NCBI GenBank assembly: GCA_028023455.1
Contig: JAQFVV010006271.1
Coordinates: 3,618,673 to 3,682,672 of the forward strand
DNA: 64,000 nucleotides
Direction of reading: 5' to 3'
Source: Epiperipatus broadwayi
Taxonomy: Eukaryota > Onychophora > Udeonychophora > Euonychophora > Peripatidae
The notes beneath the pieces are model-generated. The model searched no databases. It saw only the letters and a program-made list of their open reading frames with translations, and was not told the DNA's origin. This document shows, piece by piece, positions 51,145-64,000 of this stretch. The stretch's first letter is position 1, and every line of letters starts with the position of its first letter. Both the position numbers and the translations under genes were made by a program.

Positions 51145-53095
51145 TGTAAGCTTCCAGGTTGGCACCAGAAAGAAATGTGGGAAAGTCACATTTGTGCTAA
51201 CAATGGCTGAAAGTAATTAGTTGAGAAAAATGAATTGTGATATAATCAAATATTTAAAATTGAGTTTTTAGGAATACTAAACTTAAATTGTGATGTAATT
51301 TGCTAGTTAAAATTAGGATTTTAACAAAATTAAAATTTTAAATGGGTATAATGATTGGTGGAGTTTTGGACTATGTGTTTAGTGGTAGATGTTTGTGTAT
51401 AGTAGGGGATTTACATGTCATAATAGGCAGATGCATAAATATATTATTGATTAGAATTTTCTTTAATATATATTGTCTTAGAATCCTATATTTTAAAAAA
51501 ATGATAAAGATTATTTGTAATAGTAAATAACATTTCTAAAATTAATAATTAATATTTAATATTTTTTTATTACTATGTTTATTATATTTAAATATTTTAT
51601 TGTTAAAATTTTTATAAATAATATTTCTGGCAAGCTTCCAAAGTTGATTGTCATAGAAACACAGAGGGCGTGAAGGGAGAAAGACACGAAGTTTAAAACT
51701 TGAAAGTAAAAAAAAGCTCTAAGAAAGAAAATGTAAAAAAAAAAACTTAAAAGAATCAATAACTCTCTAAAAGTATTACAGATATAAAAAAAACATCGCA
51801 AGGATTCTAATGATATATTTATGGAAATTTTCTATTATACTACTGGAGTAATAAAACCACGAAGAGATAGACCCAGAGGGAAAATCCGCTCCAAACTTCT
51901 ATTAAACTATGGTTCAAGTTCGCTACCTTTCAAAAATACCTTGATGTCACGTAAGATAAGTAATTATAATTTATTTTAAGATATTGCCAAAAGTAAGTAA
52001 TATTAAAACGGCAAAATTGTGTAAAATAAAGCTAGCACAAATTATTTCATTAGACGCTAAAACCAGACGCTTAATATTAAATTTTAATCATCTTCTATCA
52101 ATCTTCTGCAAATTAAAATTTAAAATAAAAAATTTATCTACTTAATTTTATAACAAGATCATTTTCTACTGTATAACTGTGATATTCACGTATATATAGT
52201 GAAATAATGTCAATGCATGCAAAGGTCATTTTTAATGCCCGTCACGGAATTCTAGGATAAAAAAAAACTCTTATCATTCTTAACAAGTTATGCTTAACAA
52301 TCGGATAAACATTTTTTTTACATGTTATAATTTACAGTTGTTTTTAAAACTAATATGTATGTTTCTTTAACTTTCAATTTTCAATTTTCTTTTAAAAAAA
52401 CTTAATATGTAATAATGGGATATTGACAAATAATTTTTTTTTTGGATTACAATAGATGTATAAACATTTTTTTTTTGTTTTTGTTTTGTGTTTTTTTTTT
52501 TAAAAAAAAAAACAAAACAATGTAATTTCATTATCATTAGAGTATGATAATTTATTATTTTGTATTATTTAAAAAGTATATAATAGGTGATTCTGGATAT
52601 TCAGATGTGTGCGTAATGCTATAGATTATTATTTTAAAGATGTATTTATTATGCAATTTAGTTAATGAAGTATATTTAAAAAAAATAATGAATTAAAACC
52701 TTATCTGTTATAAGTTCAGTATATGGAAAGGAGATTGAATATGAATTGAAGGTAGAAATATTCAAGTGACAATTAGATTACATAGATTAAGTTTGGAGAT
52801 ATTCGTTAACTCTTAAGCATATAGGTATAAGTGTGTGGTTATTATTGTTCCCTGCCTTTATTTATTTTGTATAGTTACTGTTAGATGACTTACACTGATT
52901 GTAATATATAAGTGTTATATATATATTTTTTATAATATTTAAAAGATGATTGATTTGTGGCATCATACAAGTTTATAAATGATCTAATAAAATATATTTC
53001 ATGAATACATTGTGTTTACAATATAATCAAATGCACATATTCGAATATATATATATATATATATATATATATTCGAATATGTGCATTTGATATAT

Positions 53096-53147
<52 letters not shown>

Positions 53148-53842
53148 TATGACTAACATATTAAATAGTAGTCAATTTTGATTTTACCTTAGAAGAGATG
53201 TAACTGGTTATCAAGGTGTATAAATAATTTTTTTTATTATAATTATTTCTTTTGTCTTTTTTATTTTTAATAAATATTTTAATGAATTAAAAGTCTAAAT
53301 GAATTGCTTGACTATTTACGTTCGATCCTTCATTTCCACACACACACATCTGGTTAATATAACATAGTTATAGGAGATATAAGTTTGTCAATATAATTCA
53401 AGTTTTATTTAATTTGTCTGGTGGTAATAGATCTCAGTATTACAATGCTAATAATATATTTTACTTTGCTTAGAATAGATAGTGATATGGATATAAAAGT
53501 ACCCAGTCCTAACCATTATCTATCTTATATTAAATATGATAATTGATGATTGTGCAATAGTTTTAGTATTGAATAGATGCTCTGAACATATTTAAATTAA
53601 CCTTATAGTATTATTGTTTATAGACGTTTTTTATCATCCTTGTCGGTCTCATATATAAAGACCATATCCTATAATCTCAACTGAGCTAGGCCATGGAGTG
53701 ATTGCAATGTAAAACCTTTTAAATAAGTTTAAATATAATTTATAATTATAAATTGTATTATATTTTGCATACAATTGGTGCCTGGGCAATTATAAATATA
53801 ATAAAGTAAATAAGTGAAGAAGATGGAGGTTATGGGATAGGG

Positions 53843-53846
<4 letters not shown>
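51145..53846 (+). repeat. 3' LTR (~2.70 kb) of the large element
   Basis: It starts TGTAAGCTTCCAGG and ends GGGTTAA, then passes into (TA)n at 53847-53929. Its TATA box (53492) and AATAAA (53800-53805) match the 5' LTR. It differs by a ~23-bp inverted duplication of its own sequence around a (TA)n at 53036-53089. Confidence 0.7.

Positions 53847-53929
<83 letters not shown>
53847..53929. repeat. (TA)n microsatellite at the right edge of the large LTR element
   Basis: About 83 bp of TA. It is followed at about 53945 by a phrase (GGGCAATATAAATATAA) resembling the end of the LTR. Confidence 0.93.
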
Positions 53930-53933
<4 letters not shown>

Positions 53934-56900
53934 CTTGCTTTTGTGCATATTCACTTCCGGGCAATATAAATATAAAATAAAAAGGGTTAGCTCAGTTACA
54001 GATTACATTTATTATAAAGCAAATAATTAATAAATAAAATATTCTGCATTAAAATTAAAATGTTCTACTAGCTCAAATTCAAATTAAGAATAAGGTTCAG
54101 TTTATAAAATAAATCAAACAAAGTTTTGTTATTTCATGATACTTGGAAGTGAAAATACAGGTGACAATAACGATTACATTGAGCCAATATCCCATAGGAT
54201 ACTACCTCAATGGCATAAGAATACTACCCCCCTTCCATTATTACTATCTCAAATAACAAACTTATAGTATTCTTACAACTTTAATCAATCCTACTCATTA
54301 AGATTAAACTAATAATTAAATCTTAATCTCTTATCTACTATAATTTAGCTCAATAAAATCTCAGGTTCATAAAAATTATCCTAAGTTAATTAAAAAATCA
54401 CTCTAGTAAAACATGAGAAAGGATTTTTATGTCATACTCTACTATGCTTAAACTAATAATAACAAATAATAATAATATTCTTCATTGTATGAACTATTTC
54501 TGTATATCTCTTTTTTCACATAATTTTATTACCATAATAAAATAATATAATATGATATAATCTTTTATCTTCATATAATAATGTAAGAAAATGTGGTAGC
54601 ATTTATAATCTGACAAATAAATGTGTGTGGCAATGGATATCATATAATTAAATGTACCATTATGATAACTAATTTATGACCATAATATATTGTAAAATTT
54701 GATTACTTAATTAAAGGAATACCAAGAAAATATTAGAATTCTTAAAATATTTCTTTATTTATCTTTGTGCAAAAATTGTATGTTCGTTTCTATTATTCAG
54801 GGTGTATTGTGTGGCCTCATGCAGGGTAGTGAGAGAAATAAACAATCTAGACACACAAACTTTTGAAAACAAAATTAACAAAGTTTATTATTAACAATAA
54901 AATAAAATAAACAATTTATTTACAATATTTACATTGGATATTCTCACTTTACACCATTTTACATTTTTTTATTACTTAGTTATAAAAAAAAAAAACAATT
55001 TAGAATTAGTTTATGTCTTCATTCTGGTTTAAAACAATAATAATAAAATAATACCATTTTATTTATCCCTTTCTAATTAAACTTATGATAAATTACATTT
55101 ATTTATTTTTATTAAAATATACTCTATCCTTAATTCTTATTTAATTATACCTTTCTTTCTAAAAAAAACATCCTTAGAAACATACTATGAAAAACATAAA
55201 AAATAACATTATCGTGAGTATGGATTTTTTAAAATTAAACAATTTTCATCTTGCAATGTCAAAAAATGTTCCATAAAATAATTATCTAATAATTTTATAT
55301 TAGATTTTGTGGATATTGTTGTTTACTACACTATGTTTATTAAACATAACATATTCGCATTCAATATTGTTTTGATACTATATAGTTGTAACTACCGATA
55401 TATTCCCTATTATTTAATAAATACAAAATTATTCCTATGCTTATTATTTATATCATTTTACTTTATAGCATTATATTTTTCATACATGCAATACTTATTT
55501 TTTTAAAAAATAGAGCATTTAAAAATTATTTAACATTTTAAAGAACAACTTTGTTTTACATACTTTATTCTTAAAATTTTATTTTACTTCCAAAATAAAT
55601 CCAAATATATATCTTATGATATTTTTTTTCTTTTAGGATTCATTGGATATTCAATTCCAATTTATACAAATTCTACTTCTTCTAAGTAAATGAACTTTTC
55701 TCATTCAAACGATAGCATATCTTAAAATCTAAATTATCTATTATTTCTTTTCAAATATATCATACTGAATGATGTAGTTACATTGGAAATCTTGATAGCG
55801 AATAGATGAGTAGGAAGGGAAGCAAAACTAGAGTATAACTCATAGCATATATCAAAAATATCATGGCACAGTGTATCTACAACAAATAGAGTCATGGCCT
55901 AGTCTAATGTCCTCCAATAATATCAATGATGTTAAAGCTATTCCTTCAGCTTTATTAAAACATCAATACTTAAAGAAAATAGCCACTGTCCAAAATCAAT
56001 TTACAATTACAGGGCTTTATTAACTGCATTGCATATCCACTAAGATTATAAAATATTCTTCATATTCCCTCATCACATCCTATTATAACATCATCCTGGG
56101 CTCATGTTCACCATATTACTACCAAGTCACTATCTTATCATTAATTCCTAAAGATTTATCACATCTTACATTGACAAAATAACTATCTTGCATATTCAAA
56201 ACAATAAATAAAATTCATTTATAATTAGTGCGATTTCACTGATCCACAAGAAAAGTTTGCTTATTTCCTTATTCTATATTCTAAAACATATACAAACTAA
56301 TCAGATAATACTTTGAACATCCAATAATATGAGAGTTTTTTTTAAAGAATCACATAAATATTTATTATCATGTTGGGTTATATTACTAGTATACAATTAT
56401 GGTATGCATATTCCCAAAATAAATGTTAATCTCATAATGTTTAAAGTGTTGTACAAAATGAGTTTACATATAATTAAAACATTTATACTTCCATTCATTA
56501 TTATTCATAGGCAATATAAAAAAAAATCAAAATATAGATCATAAAATTATCAATATTCATTAACTATTACCAAGTGATATTATCTTGTTATCATTTTTGC
56601 AGTCTTTGGTTTTCCATCAATTAGATACATTGCATACATGAAAATACATTTATACTTTACATAAATGTTCTTATTTAAACTATTAAATTATTATATTATA
56701 GGATTTTAATATTATCAATAGATTAATGTTCATGTTCCTAATCTTATAAACTAGAAAATTTATATTTAAAATAAATAGTAATAAATGAAAATCATATTTA
56801 CATAACTTCAGCTGAAAAATGAATGTTTTTCTTCATAAGTACAAAAATTTCCATTTTCTTTCTCAAAAGCTCTTTTTAAAAAAATGTTCACTTCAAGAAT

Positions 56901-59100
56901 AATTCTACAACCTCCTCTGTTGCTATGATGATGAACAAGACAATATGTTTCCTGCAGAAGTGTCATTCAAACTTCCAGTACAAAAATCTCAGGTTTAAAA
57001 AATGAATAATAAAAAAAATATTAAGGATGTCTTAAAATCTTGAAAAATTAAAGAAAACAATCACCAATCGATTCTGGAATAGTTAATATAATAATAGTTT
57101 ATGACTTCTAAAGTCCAGAATGATGATTATTAAAATTATAATACTAAAAATAATCCTGTAAAGCTTCTATACTATATTATTCCATATCTGTGTGTTGATT
57201 CACCATTTTCCATTGGCTTAGCTTAGATTATCTGGATAAACTTTTGTGCAATACTTATTTTCATAATTCCACATTTTATTTATTAACATGTTCATTTTCT
57301 TTATAGGTTTCTTCTTCAAGGAAATTTATTGTTATTTATTACCTATTCAGAAGTTTTCTTGCCTTAAATTATCAGCTTTTAAAACAATTTTATTTATATG
57401 CATATTAAACCTCTATCATTCAGTTTTTATACATATGCTTTTCTAGAATATCTTCATTAATTTTTACTTAAGATCAACTTATTAAAAGTATTTCTAATGT
57501 TTCCTTCAAAAAGGATATAACATTTACTCATATAATATTGTATTTCCATAAATTTATTATAAAGTATACTTGTCCTATTGTTTATTAATAATGGACAAGA
57601 TGTATCTTGCTATATAAAATAATGTGTCTTTAATTTTAATCGGCAAACAGTTTTCCCAATGAGTTTCCCCATACAATGTCCATAGAATTAATTTATTAAT
57701 TTGAATAGTCCTCTTGTTCAATATTATTGAAACTACATTAATAAATATTATACTCTTTTTTAAAATATTATAAGTTGAATACTTATTGGTTTATCCATTT
57801 TATTATTGTGAAGTTATAATTTAGCCTTTGACGAATACTTCTGATAATGGACTTTTAAAACTTAACAAGGCATATTAAATGAAGTTATTACTAATATTTT
57901 TATTTTACACTCTTTTTACAAATATTTTTTAAAATAATAATAATAATCTATTAGTTTTGCAAATAAAATAGTAAGAGAGCACTAAAAATTGACTAAATAA
58001 TAAAATGAAAACTACTATCAACTTGATAGCTTCTGATATGATTCTGCTACCTTTAATACATTTTTTAATCATCCCCTTGATACCCCGTGCAATCCGTATT
58101 TATATCCTAGAGAATATGTCACTCTATTGGTTGATTCTTACTTTTGGTTTGATACCAAATTTGCATAATGTTAGAAACTTACACAATTAAATTTCAAAAT
58201 AAAAAATATGATGTATTAAAACTTTAAAAAAAATCTTATTTAAAATATTACATTTAGATCATTTATTATTTTACTAAATTGATTAAATATCTTTAAAATA
58301 ACTTTTAAAAACAATATTTAATAAATTTATCCCACTTTTAATATTTAATTTATCTATTTTTAAAAATATTTAACTTTTTTATTAACTGTGCTCATTTTTA
58401 ATACATTGTTTAAACATTTATAATGTACCTTAATATTTAATACTGGCTTTTATGATAGGTCATAATTCTATCCAATTCTATAATGCAATTTTACAATATT
58501 TTGAACTTGACTAATCTAAATACTAGCAAGCAAGTGTGTATAACCATATATTATTATATGAATCACATGACTGATATAACTAATATAACCTAGACAGTTT
58601 ATCTGATTTTTCTGTCTAGGAATAATAATAAATTGCTACACTTATTGTATTAAATAAAATAATACAGTTATATAAAATTTGGAATAATATGTTAGAAAAT
58701 ATAGAATTAGATACAATTTTCACTACCATAATACTTACTTTTTAAAATATATGATATTAATTATGATTATTAAATATAATTTATAAAAATAAATACAACA
58801 TTTATTTATCTACAAGTTTTAAACTATTACAATTTAACTTTTTAAACATACTTTTAAATACTTATAGCTATGTTACTTATTATGGATGGCTTTTGCAACC
58901 ATATGTAATAATATTTTTAGCTTTATTTAACATTTCTTAAGTGATTCATTATAATTTTAAACACTATGTAATTTCACTTAGCTTTAAATTGTACTTTAAG
59001 ATATTTTTAATTCAATATAATTAACACATCAAGAGAACATATTCTAAAATTTAAAATTTTTAGTAAGTTACTTTGATTACCTATTTCTGACCTATAGAAA
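53930..59100. other. 5 kb of AT-rich DNA without recognisable genes
   Basis: I found no coding motif. The 61-71-codon frames at 55309, 56329 and 58005 are lone AT-rich frames. Two weak hints of a minus-strand LTR element exist: a purine run GGAAGGGGGGTA (54228-54239, read on the minus strand) and an R-U5-like stretch with AATAAACTTTGTTAA (about 54880-54900, minus). Neither is enough to call. Confidence 0.5.
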
Positions 59101-59108
59101 TGGGCACA

Positions 59109-59111
<3 letters not shown>

Positions 59112-59163
<52 letters not shown>
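59112..59163. repeat. (TA)n microsatellite
   Basis: About 52 bp of TA. Confidence 0.95.
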
Positions 59164-59166
<3 letters not shown>

Positions 59167-59408
59167 CATTTTGAAAGTTGAGTTGAAAATGATTATGAAT
59201 ATAATCGAAAATATTTCTTTATGAGTTTTTATTTATATTATATTATAAATTGTTTACTGTTGTTTGGAATATATTTAAGTTTTGTTATTGTATTATTAAT
59301 ATTAGTGGACATTTATTTGTTTTTATTGTGTTAATGTTACGTGATTTAATGGATGCCAAATATATAAATAAGATATGGTTATTTAAAGAATGGAGGATGT
59401 GTTTAAAG

Positions 59409-59527
<119 letters not shown>

Positions 59528-59582
59528 AAACCATAAAACAATACAGTACTAGATTAAATTCAAAATTTTACCAAAATCCTTA

Positions 59583-59625
59583 CACAACCATGGTTTCATC
59601 TACTACAAATAGACCTTCTCAAGTG
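59583..59625 (-). ncRNA. PLE-C 3' hammerhead-like fold
   Basis: Minus strand: CAC/GTG closing helix, TTGAGAAGG, hairpin TCTA/TAGA, GAAA, then ACC-AT-GGT. Compared with PLE-A, stem II changes on both sides (CTGC/GCAG against TCTA/TAGA) so pairing is kept. Further copies are at 62590-62632 (minus) and 63598-63640 (plus). Confidence 0.5.
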
Positions 59626-59683
59626 AAAATCAACCTAAAGGAAAACATATATATATATACAAACAAACAAACCTTCCCATAAT

Positions 59684-62081
59684 TCATTTCAAACTCCACC
59701 TTCCCTTAATATCAAAAGAAGTCTTCATAAGATTGATAGCCTCAGAATCAAGGAGTTTTATCATCAAAGTCTCCTTTATTCTTCTTTTTAACTCATTCTT
59801 TTCATAAAAAATAACCGAAGCATTGTCAAACAATATTCTATGACCTGTATTCAATTCATGAATATATAAAGCTGAGTTAAGATACCTATGTTTAACTCTA
59901 CTTATATGAACCTTAACCCTTTCCTTAAGGCTAAATTTACTCTGGCCTACATAAAATTTACCACAACTACATGGAATTTTATAAACAATACCAGGAATAG
60001 ACCTACTATCAATAGACTGCTTTGAACCATTAAGTAATGAATTCAAATCAGAACCTTTCCTCCATGCAACCTTCTTTCCACCTAACAAATGACTATTCCT
60101 ATAAACCAAATTATAAATTGATGCTTTAAATGGTAAAGACATATAATCATCATCCTTACCAACAAAATTCTTATCATCCAAATCACGACTATAAACATTA
60201 TTATTAAATACCACTTTTTTAATAAAATCATGACTATAACCCAATTCTACATATTCAGCAGCAAATTGACTTTTTTGAATATCAGCATCATTATTAAAAT
60301 TATTAAGCCTTCTATTCCGACAACAAAAATTCAACAAAGACATTTTTTTATGTATAAAAGGCTGATAACTATCAGGCCTAATCATATTTCTCAAATTTTT
60401 AGGTTTTATAAAATGACTACAAAACAAAACATCATTAACCTTCTCAACATTTAAATCTAAAAACTTTAATTTTACAAAATCAAAAACCACCCCCCTCAAT
60501 TGTAAACTTAATATTAGAATCAAAACCATTCAATCCACATAAAAACTCTTCTAATTTCTCTTTCTGAATAACAAACAAACAATCATCAACATACCTAACA
60601 AATAATTTAATAGAACCTGAAAACATATTAATAATACTACACTCCAAATAATCAATATAGACAGCACACATCAATGGAGAAATGACATAACCAATAACCC
60701 AACCTTCTCTAATCTTATAAAACACATCATTAGACATAAAATACATTGAATCCTCTAACAGCAAAAGCAAATCATGAAAAACCTTAATCTTATCTGCAGA
60801 AAAACATTCTAATTTTTTTAAAATTGAAAGAAAAACATCAATACTTTTTAATCTATTAACCGATTGGTACATATTTTCAATGTCTAAACTACCAAAAACA
60901 CAATCATCATCCAAAACAAAACCATTTATTTTCTTAAAAGCTTCAAAGGAAGAAGAAACACAAAATTGACCCAGTTTTATGTAATCCTTAAAATATCTTA
61001 TAATAAATTTTGATATTTTATCAACAATTCCTCCTGTAAAATCAAAAATACATCTCAAAGGAAAATTATCTTTATGAGACTTCAAATTAAAGAAAACCTT
61101 TGGAGCCACAAAATCACTAGGGTAACAATTTAAATAAGTAGCTCTATCAAAAATCTTTTTATTTTCCATAACTTTCATAATCTTAATTAATTTAGATTTT
61201 ATTTTTTTACCAGGATCAGAATCTAAAATAGCATATTTTCCATTATTTAATTCTAAAGAAACTTTACTTTTAAAATCAATATTATTTAACAATACAAACC
61301 GGCCACCTTTATCTTCTTTTAATAATATAACATCATTGGCTTTCAATCTTTTTTTAACAAAACTAATAACCTTAGGGGCAAAAACAAATTTTTCTCTTTT
61401 AAGTAATTGACTATTCAAAATAACCTGTAAAGACATTTTATTTTCATCAGAAATATTACTACTACTTTCAATTGCAGAAACAAAATCAAAAATTAAACTT
61501 CTATTAGCAAATGGAACAAAGCCAGGACCCTTAGCTAAAATAGCCAAATCAGATGCATTCAAAATATAATTTGACAAATTTAAAACAGATGAAGCATCAG
61601 GCCTATTTTTATAAGACCCAAATCTAAACTCTTTTCCTTTCACAAAACTTTTATTTTCAGCCTTTCCAATCAACCATTTAAATTTCTTGAAATACTTATT
61701 ATTATAAGTGATTTCACACTTACTCCTAAACCACTTTAAAAAAGAATTTAAAACAGAATAATTAAAATTCCTTCTAAAATCCAACTTTCTTCTAAACATT
61801 CTATAACTATCAATTAAATTAGATAAACTACTCATAATCTGTATAATAAATTGTTTAAGAATAAATCTTTTAAAATTTAGAATAAAATCACAATTAGAAA
61901 ATAAAACCAATTTCCTATCCAATTTAATATTACATGAATTAGGAAACACATTGCAAAACCTACAAGACTTAAGAAAATTAACCTGAGCCTTTAAAGATTC
62001 AATTCTATTAGACATATTAATTAACTTTTTTATTTCTAAAATTTCTACACAAGAAAAATTATCATACAAAATCTGCCACAT
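59684..62081 (-). pseudogene. PLE-C RT-GIY-YIG ORF with a single frameshift
   Basis: About 800 codons. The first part (62081 to 60480, 533 codons) holds the PLE N-terminal region (GPGFVPFANRS at ~185), LKSHKDNFPLRCIFDF (~333), motif A FGSLDIENMY (396-405), motif B REGWVIGYVISPL (458-470) and catalytic YVDD (497-500). It breaks at EGGGF, where one extra base in a G/T run near 60485 shifts the frame. The second part carries KLKFLDLN, the KPKNLRNMIRPDSYQ linker, and the nuclease (PGIVYKIPCSCGKFYVGQ, then LKERVKVH, TGHRILFDNASVIFYEKNE and an Arg-rich end). The start at ATG-TGG is also found in the upstream tandem unit. Only this frameshift prevents a complete enzyme. Confidence 0.9.
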
Positions 62082-62515
62082 ACTGAAAGAAAATTAATAA
62101 CTATACCAAACAAAATAATACAAATAATAACAAACAAATAATACAAAATAATACAAATTAATAATACAAATACACAAAACAAAGCAAATAAAATATAAAA
62201 TTCACTAAACTATAAAACACTATTCAAAATATTAAACAGTACACCTAATTAGAAAACTAAAACTGCCTAACACTATAATTATCTAATAAAACTGCCACAT
62301 ACTAAAAGAAAATTAATACCTATACAAATACAAACAAATAATAATAAGTAATAAACAAAAAAAAAAATTAATAATAATAATAATAATAAAAAAATAATAT
62401 TACAAATACACAAAACAAAACAAATAAAATATGAAATTCACAAAACCATATATCACTATTCAAAATATTAAATAGTATACCTAAATAGAAAACCAAAACT
62501 GTCTAACACTATACT
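62073..62515 (-). repeat. PLE-C 5' region: two ~219-bp tandem units
   Basis: CTGCCACATACT occurs at 62073 and 62292. The two units are similar throughout and include the first codons of the ORF (ATG-TGG-CAG). PLEs often carry such repeated 5' regions (pseudo-LTRs), where a promoter would be expected. An (AAT)n-like run lies at about 62370-62390. Confidence 0.75.
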
Positions 62516-62530
62516 AGCAAAAAATAAAAA

Positions 62531-63131
62531 TGCAAAACCATAAAACAATACAGTACTAGATTAAATTCAAAATTTTACCAAAATCCTTACACAACCATGG
62601 TTTCATCTACTACAAATAGACCTTCTCAAGTGAAAATCAACCTAAAGGAAAACATATATATATATACAAACAAACAAACCTTCCCATAATTCATTTCAAA
62701 CTCCACCTTCCCTTAATATCAAAAGAAGTCTTCATAAGATTGATAGCCTCAGAATCAAGGAGTTTTATCATCAAAGTCTCCTTTATTCTTCTTTTTAACT
62801 CATTCTTTTCATAAAAAATAACCGAAGCATTGTCAAACAATATTCTATGACCTGTATTCAATTCATGAATATATAAAGCTGAGTTAAGATACCTATGTTT
62901 AACTCTACTTATATGAACCTTAACCCTTTCATTAAGGCTAAATTTACTCTGGCCTACATAAAATTTACCACAACTACATGGAATTTTATAAACAATACCA
63001 GGAATAGACCTACTATCAATAGACTGCTTTGAACCATTAAGTAATGAATTCAAATCAGAACCTTTCCTCCATGCAACCTTCTTTCCACCTAACAAATGAC
63101 TATTCCTATAAACCAAATTATAAATTGATGT
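62531..63131 (-). mobile_element. PLE-C second copy, 3' part only, in tandem
   Basis: The 3' tail and GIY-YIG nuclease (62691-63134, ~147 codons in frame) are nearly identical to the first copy. Truncated at 63131, where the sequence inverts. The hammerhead-like fold is at 62590-62632. Confidence 0.9.
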
Positions 63132-64000
63132 CATTTGTTAGGTGGAAAGAAGGTTGCATGGAGGAAAGGTTCTGATTTGAATTCATTACTTAATGGTTCA
63201 AAGCAGTCTATTGATAGTAGGTCTATTCCTGGTATTGTTTATAAAATTCCATGTAGTTGTGGTAAATTTTATGTAGGCCAGAGTAAATTTAGTCTTAAGG
63301 AAAGGGTTAAGGTTCATATAAGTAGAGTTAAACATAGGTATCTTAACTCAGCTTTATATATTCATGAATTGAATACAGGTCATAGAATATTGTTTGACAA
63401 TGCTTCGGTTATTTTTTATGAAAAGAATGAGTTAAAAAGAAGAATAAAGGAGACTTTGATGATAAAACTCCTTGATTCTGAGGCTATCAATCTTATGAAG
63501 ACTTCTTTTGATATTAAGGGAAGGTGGAGTTTGAAATGAATTATGGGAAGGTTTGTTTGTTTGTATATATATATATGTTTTCCTTTAGGTTGATTTTCAC
63601 TTGAGAAGGTCTATTTGTAGTAGATGAAACCATGGTTGTGTAAGGATTTTGGTAAAATTTTGAATTTAATCTAGTACTGTATTGTTTTATGGTTTTGCAT
63701 TTTTATTTTTTGCTAGTATAGTGTTAGACAGTTTTGGTTTTCTATTTAGGTATACTATTTAATATTTTGAATAGTGATATATGGTTTTGTGAATTTCATA
63801 TTTTATTTGTTTTGTTTTGTGTATTTGTAATATTATTTTTTATTATTATTATTATTATTAATTTTTTGTTTTTGTTTATTACTTATTATTATTTGTTTGT
63901 ATTTGTATAGGTATTAATTTTCTTTTAGTATGTGGAAGTTTTATTAGATAATTATAGTGTTAGGCAGTTTTAGTTTTCTAATTAGGTGTACTGTTTAATA
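63132..64000 (+). mobile_element. PLE-C third copy, inverted, runs off the window
   Basis: The reverse complement of 62230-63098, separated from it by a ~33-bp spacer. The nuclease ORF (63135-63539) is open and nearly identical. The arm includes the 3' tail, the hammerhead-like fold (63598-63640), and then the 5' tandem region of a further unit up to the window edge. Arms therefore exceed 865 bp. Confidence 0.9.

Larger units (their letters stand above)
34138..53846 (+). mobile_element. Large non-autonomous LTR element (LARD-like), carrying nested insertions
   Basis: Two ~2.7-kb direct repeats frame an internal region with a primer-site-like sequence right after the first repeat, gag-like ORFs on the plus strand, and a purine-rich tract (TAAGGGGAAATGA) right before the second. 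No protease, RT or integrase remains, so the element would depend on another's enzymes. Inside it sit the gypsy element (37499-44854) and a ribozyme array (47372-49237); without them the internal region is about 5 kb. Both outer edges lie in (TA)n, so a target duplication cannot be read. The alternative is a plain segmental duplication, but the primer site and purine tract argue against that. Confidence 0.65.

Noticed and set aside
34138-53846. Simple segmental duplication of 2.7 kb
   Set aside because: A primer-site-like sequence after copy 1 and a purine tract before copy 2, with a TATA box and AATAAA inside both, fit LTRs better; kept as the alternative explanation.
54200-54960. Minus-strand LTR element hinted by a G-rich purine run and an AATAAA-bearing stretch
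   Set aside because: No repeated LTR, no primer site and no coding remnant between the two hints.
55309-58190. 61-71-codon frames at 55309, 56329 and 58005
   Set aside because: Short, AT-driven Phe/Ile/Tyr-rich frames with no motif, expected by chance in such DNA.

Overview
The window looks like about 64 kb of an AT-rich, repeat-filled animal genome, most likely an invertebrate. No conventional host gene could be recognised. The evidence is the mix of elements: several families of Penelope-like retroelements (PLEs) with a GIY-YIG endonuclease, an intact Ty3/gypsy element, hammerhead-ribozyme (HHR) tandem repeats of the kind reported in metazoan genomes, and dozens of (TA)n tracts plus (TTA)n, (AG)n and (TATC)n arrays. 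There are no bacterial-style operons or ribosome binding sites. The species cannot be named from this sequence.

Layout. 0.08-1.13 kb: a ~402-bp tandem repeat, part direct and part inverted, carrying hammerhead ribozymes. 2.7-8.0 kb: PLE-D remnants and a head-to-head pair of 5'-truncated PLE-A copies. 8.0-16.2 kb: AT-rich DNA without genes, except a possible LTR/primer-site remnant near 12.4 kb. 16.2-20.3 kb: a second PLE-A inverted pair carrying a 184-bp insertion with a 7-bp target duplication, a PLE-B inverted pair, and a PLE-E 3' end. 20.3-34.1 kb: AT-rich DNA with a possible solo LTR, a foldback element with a half-copy elsewhere, and a (TATC)n array.

34.1-53.8 kb: a nested structure. 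Two ~2.7-kb direct repeats behave as LTRs, with a tRNA-Lys-like primer site after the first and a polypurine tract before the second. They enclose lysine/glutamate-rich gag-like ORFs but no pol, so I read the unit as a large non-autonomous LTR element. A young 7.36-kb Ty3/gypsy element on the minus strand sits in its leader. A second, unrelated HHR repeat array (~455-bp unit) interrupts its first ORF.

53.8-59.1 kb: AT-rich DNA without recognisable genes. 59.5-64.0 kb: PLE-C, nearly full length and broken by one frameshift, followed by a partial tandem copy and a large inverted copy that runs off the window end.

How the parts may work together (inference): two unrelated HHR repeat families lie in the same window as at least five PLE families, and three of those PLEs end in a related hammerhead-like fold. 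This fits published ideas that animal retrozymes (small HHR repeats that make circular RNA) are copied by PLE machinery. The gypsy element and PLE-C are the best-preserved possible sources of reverse transcriptase here.
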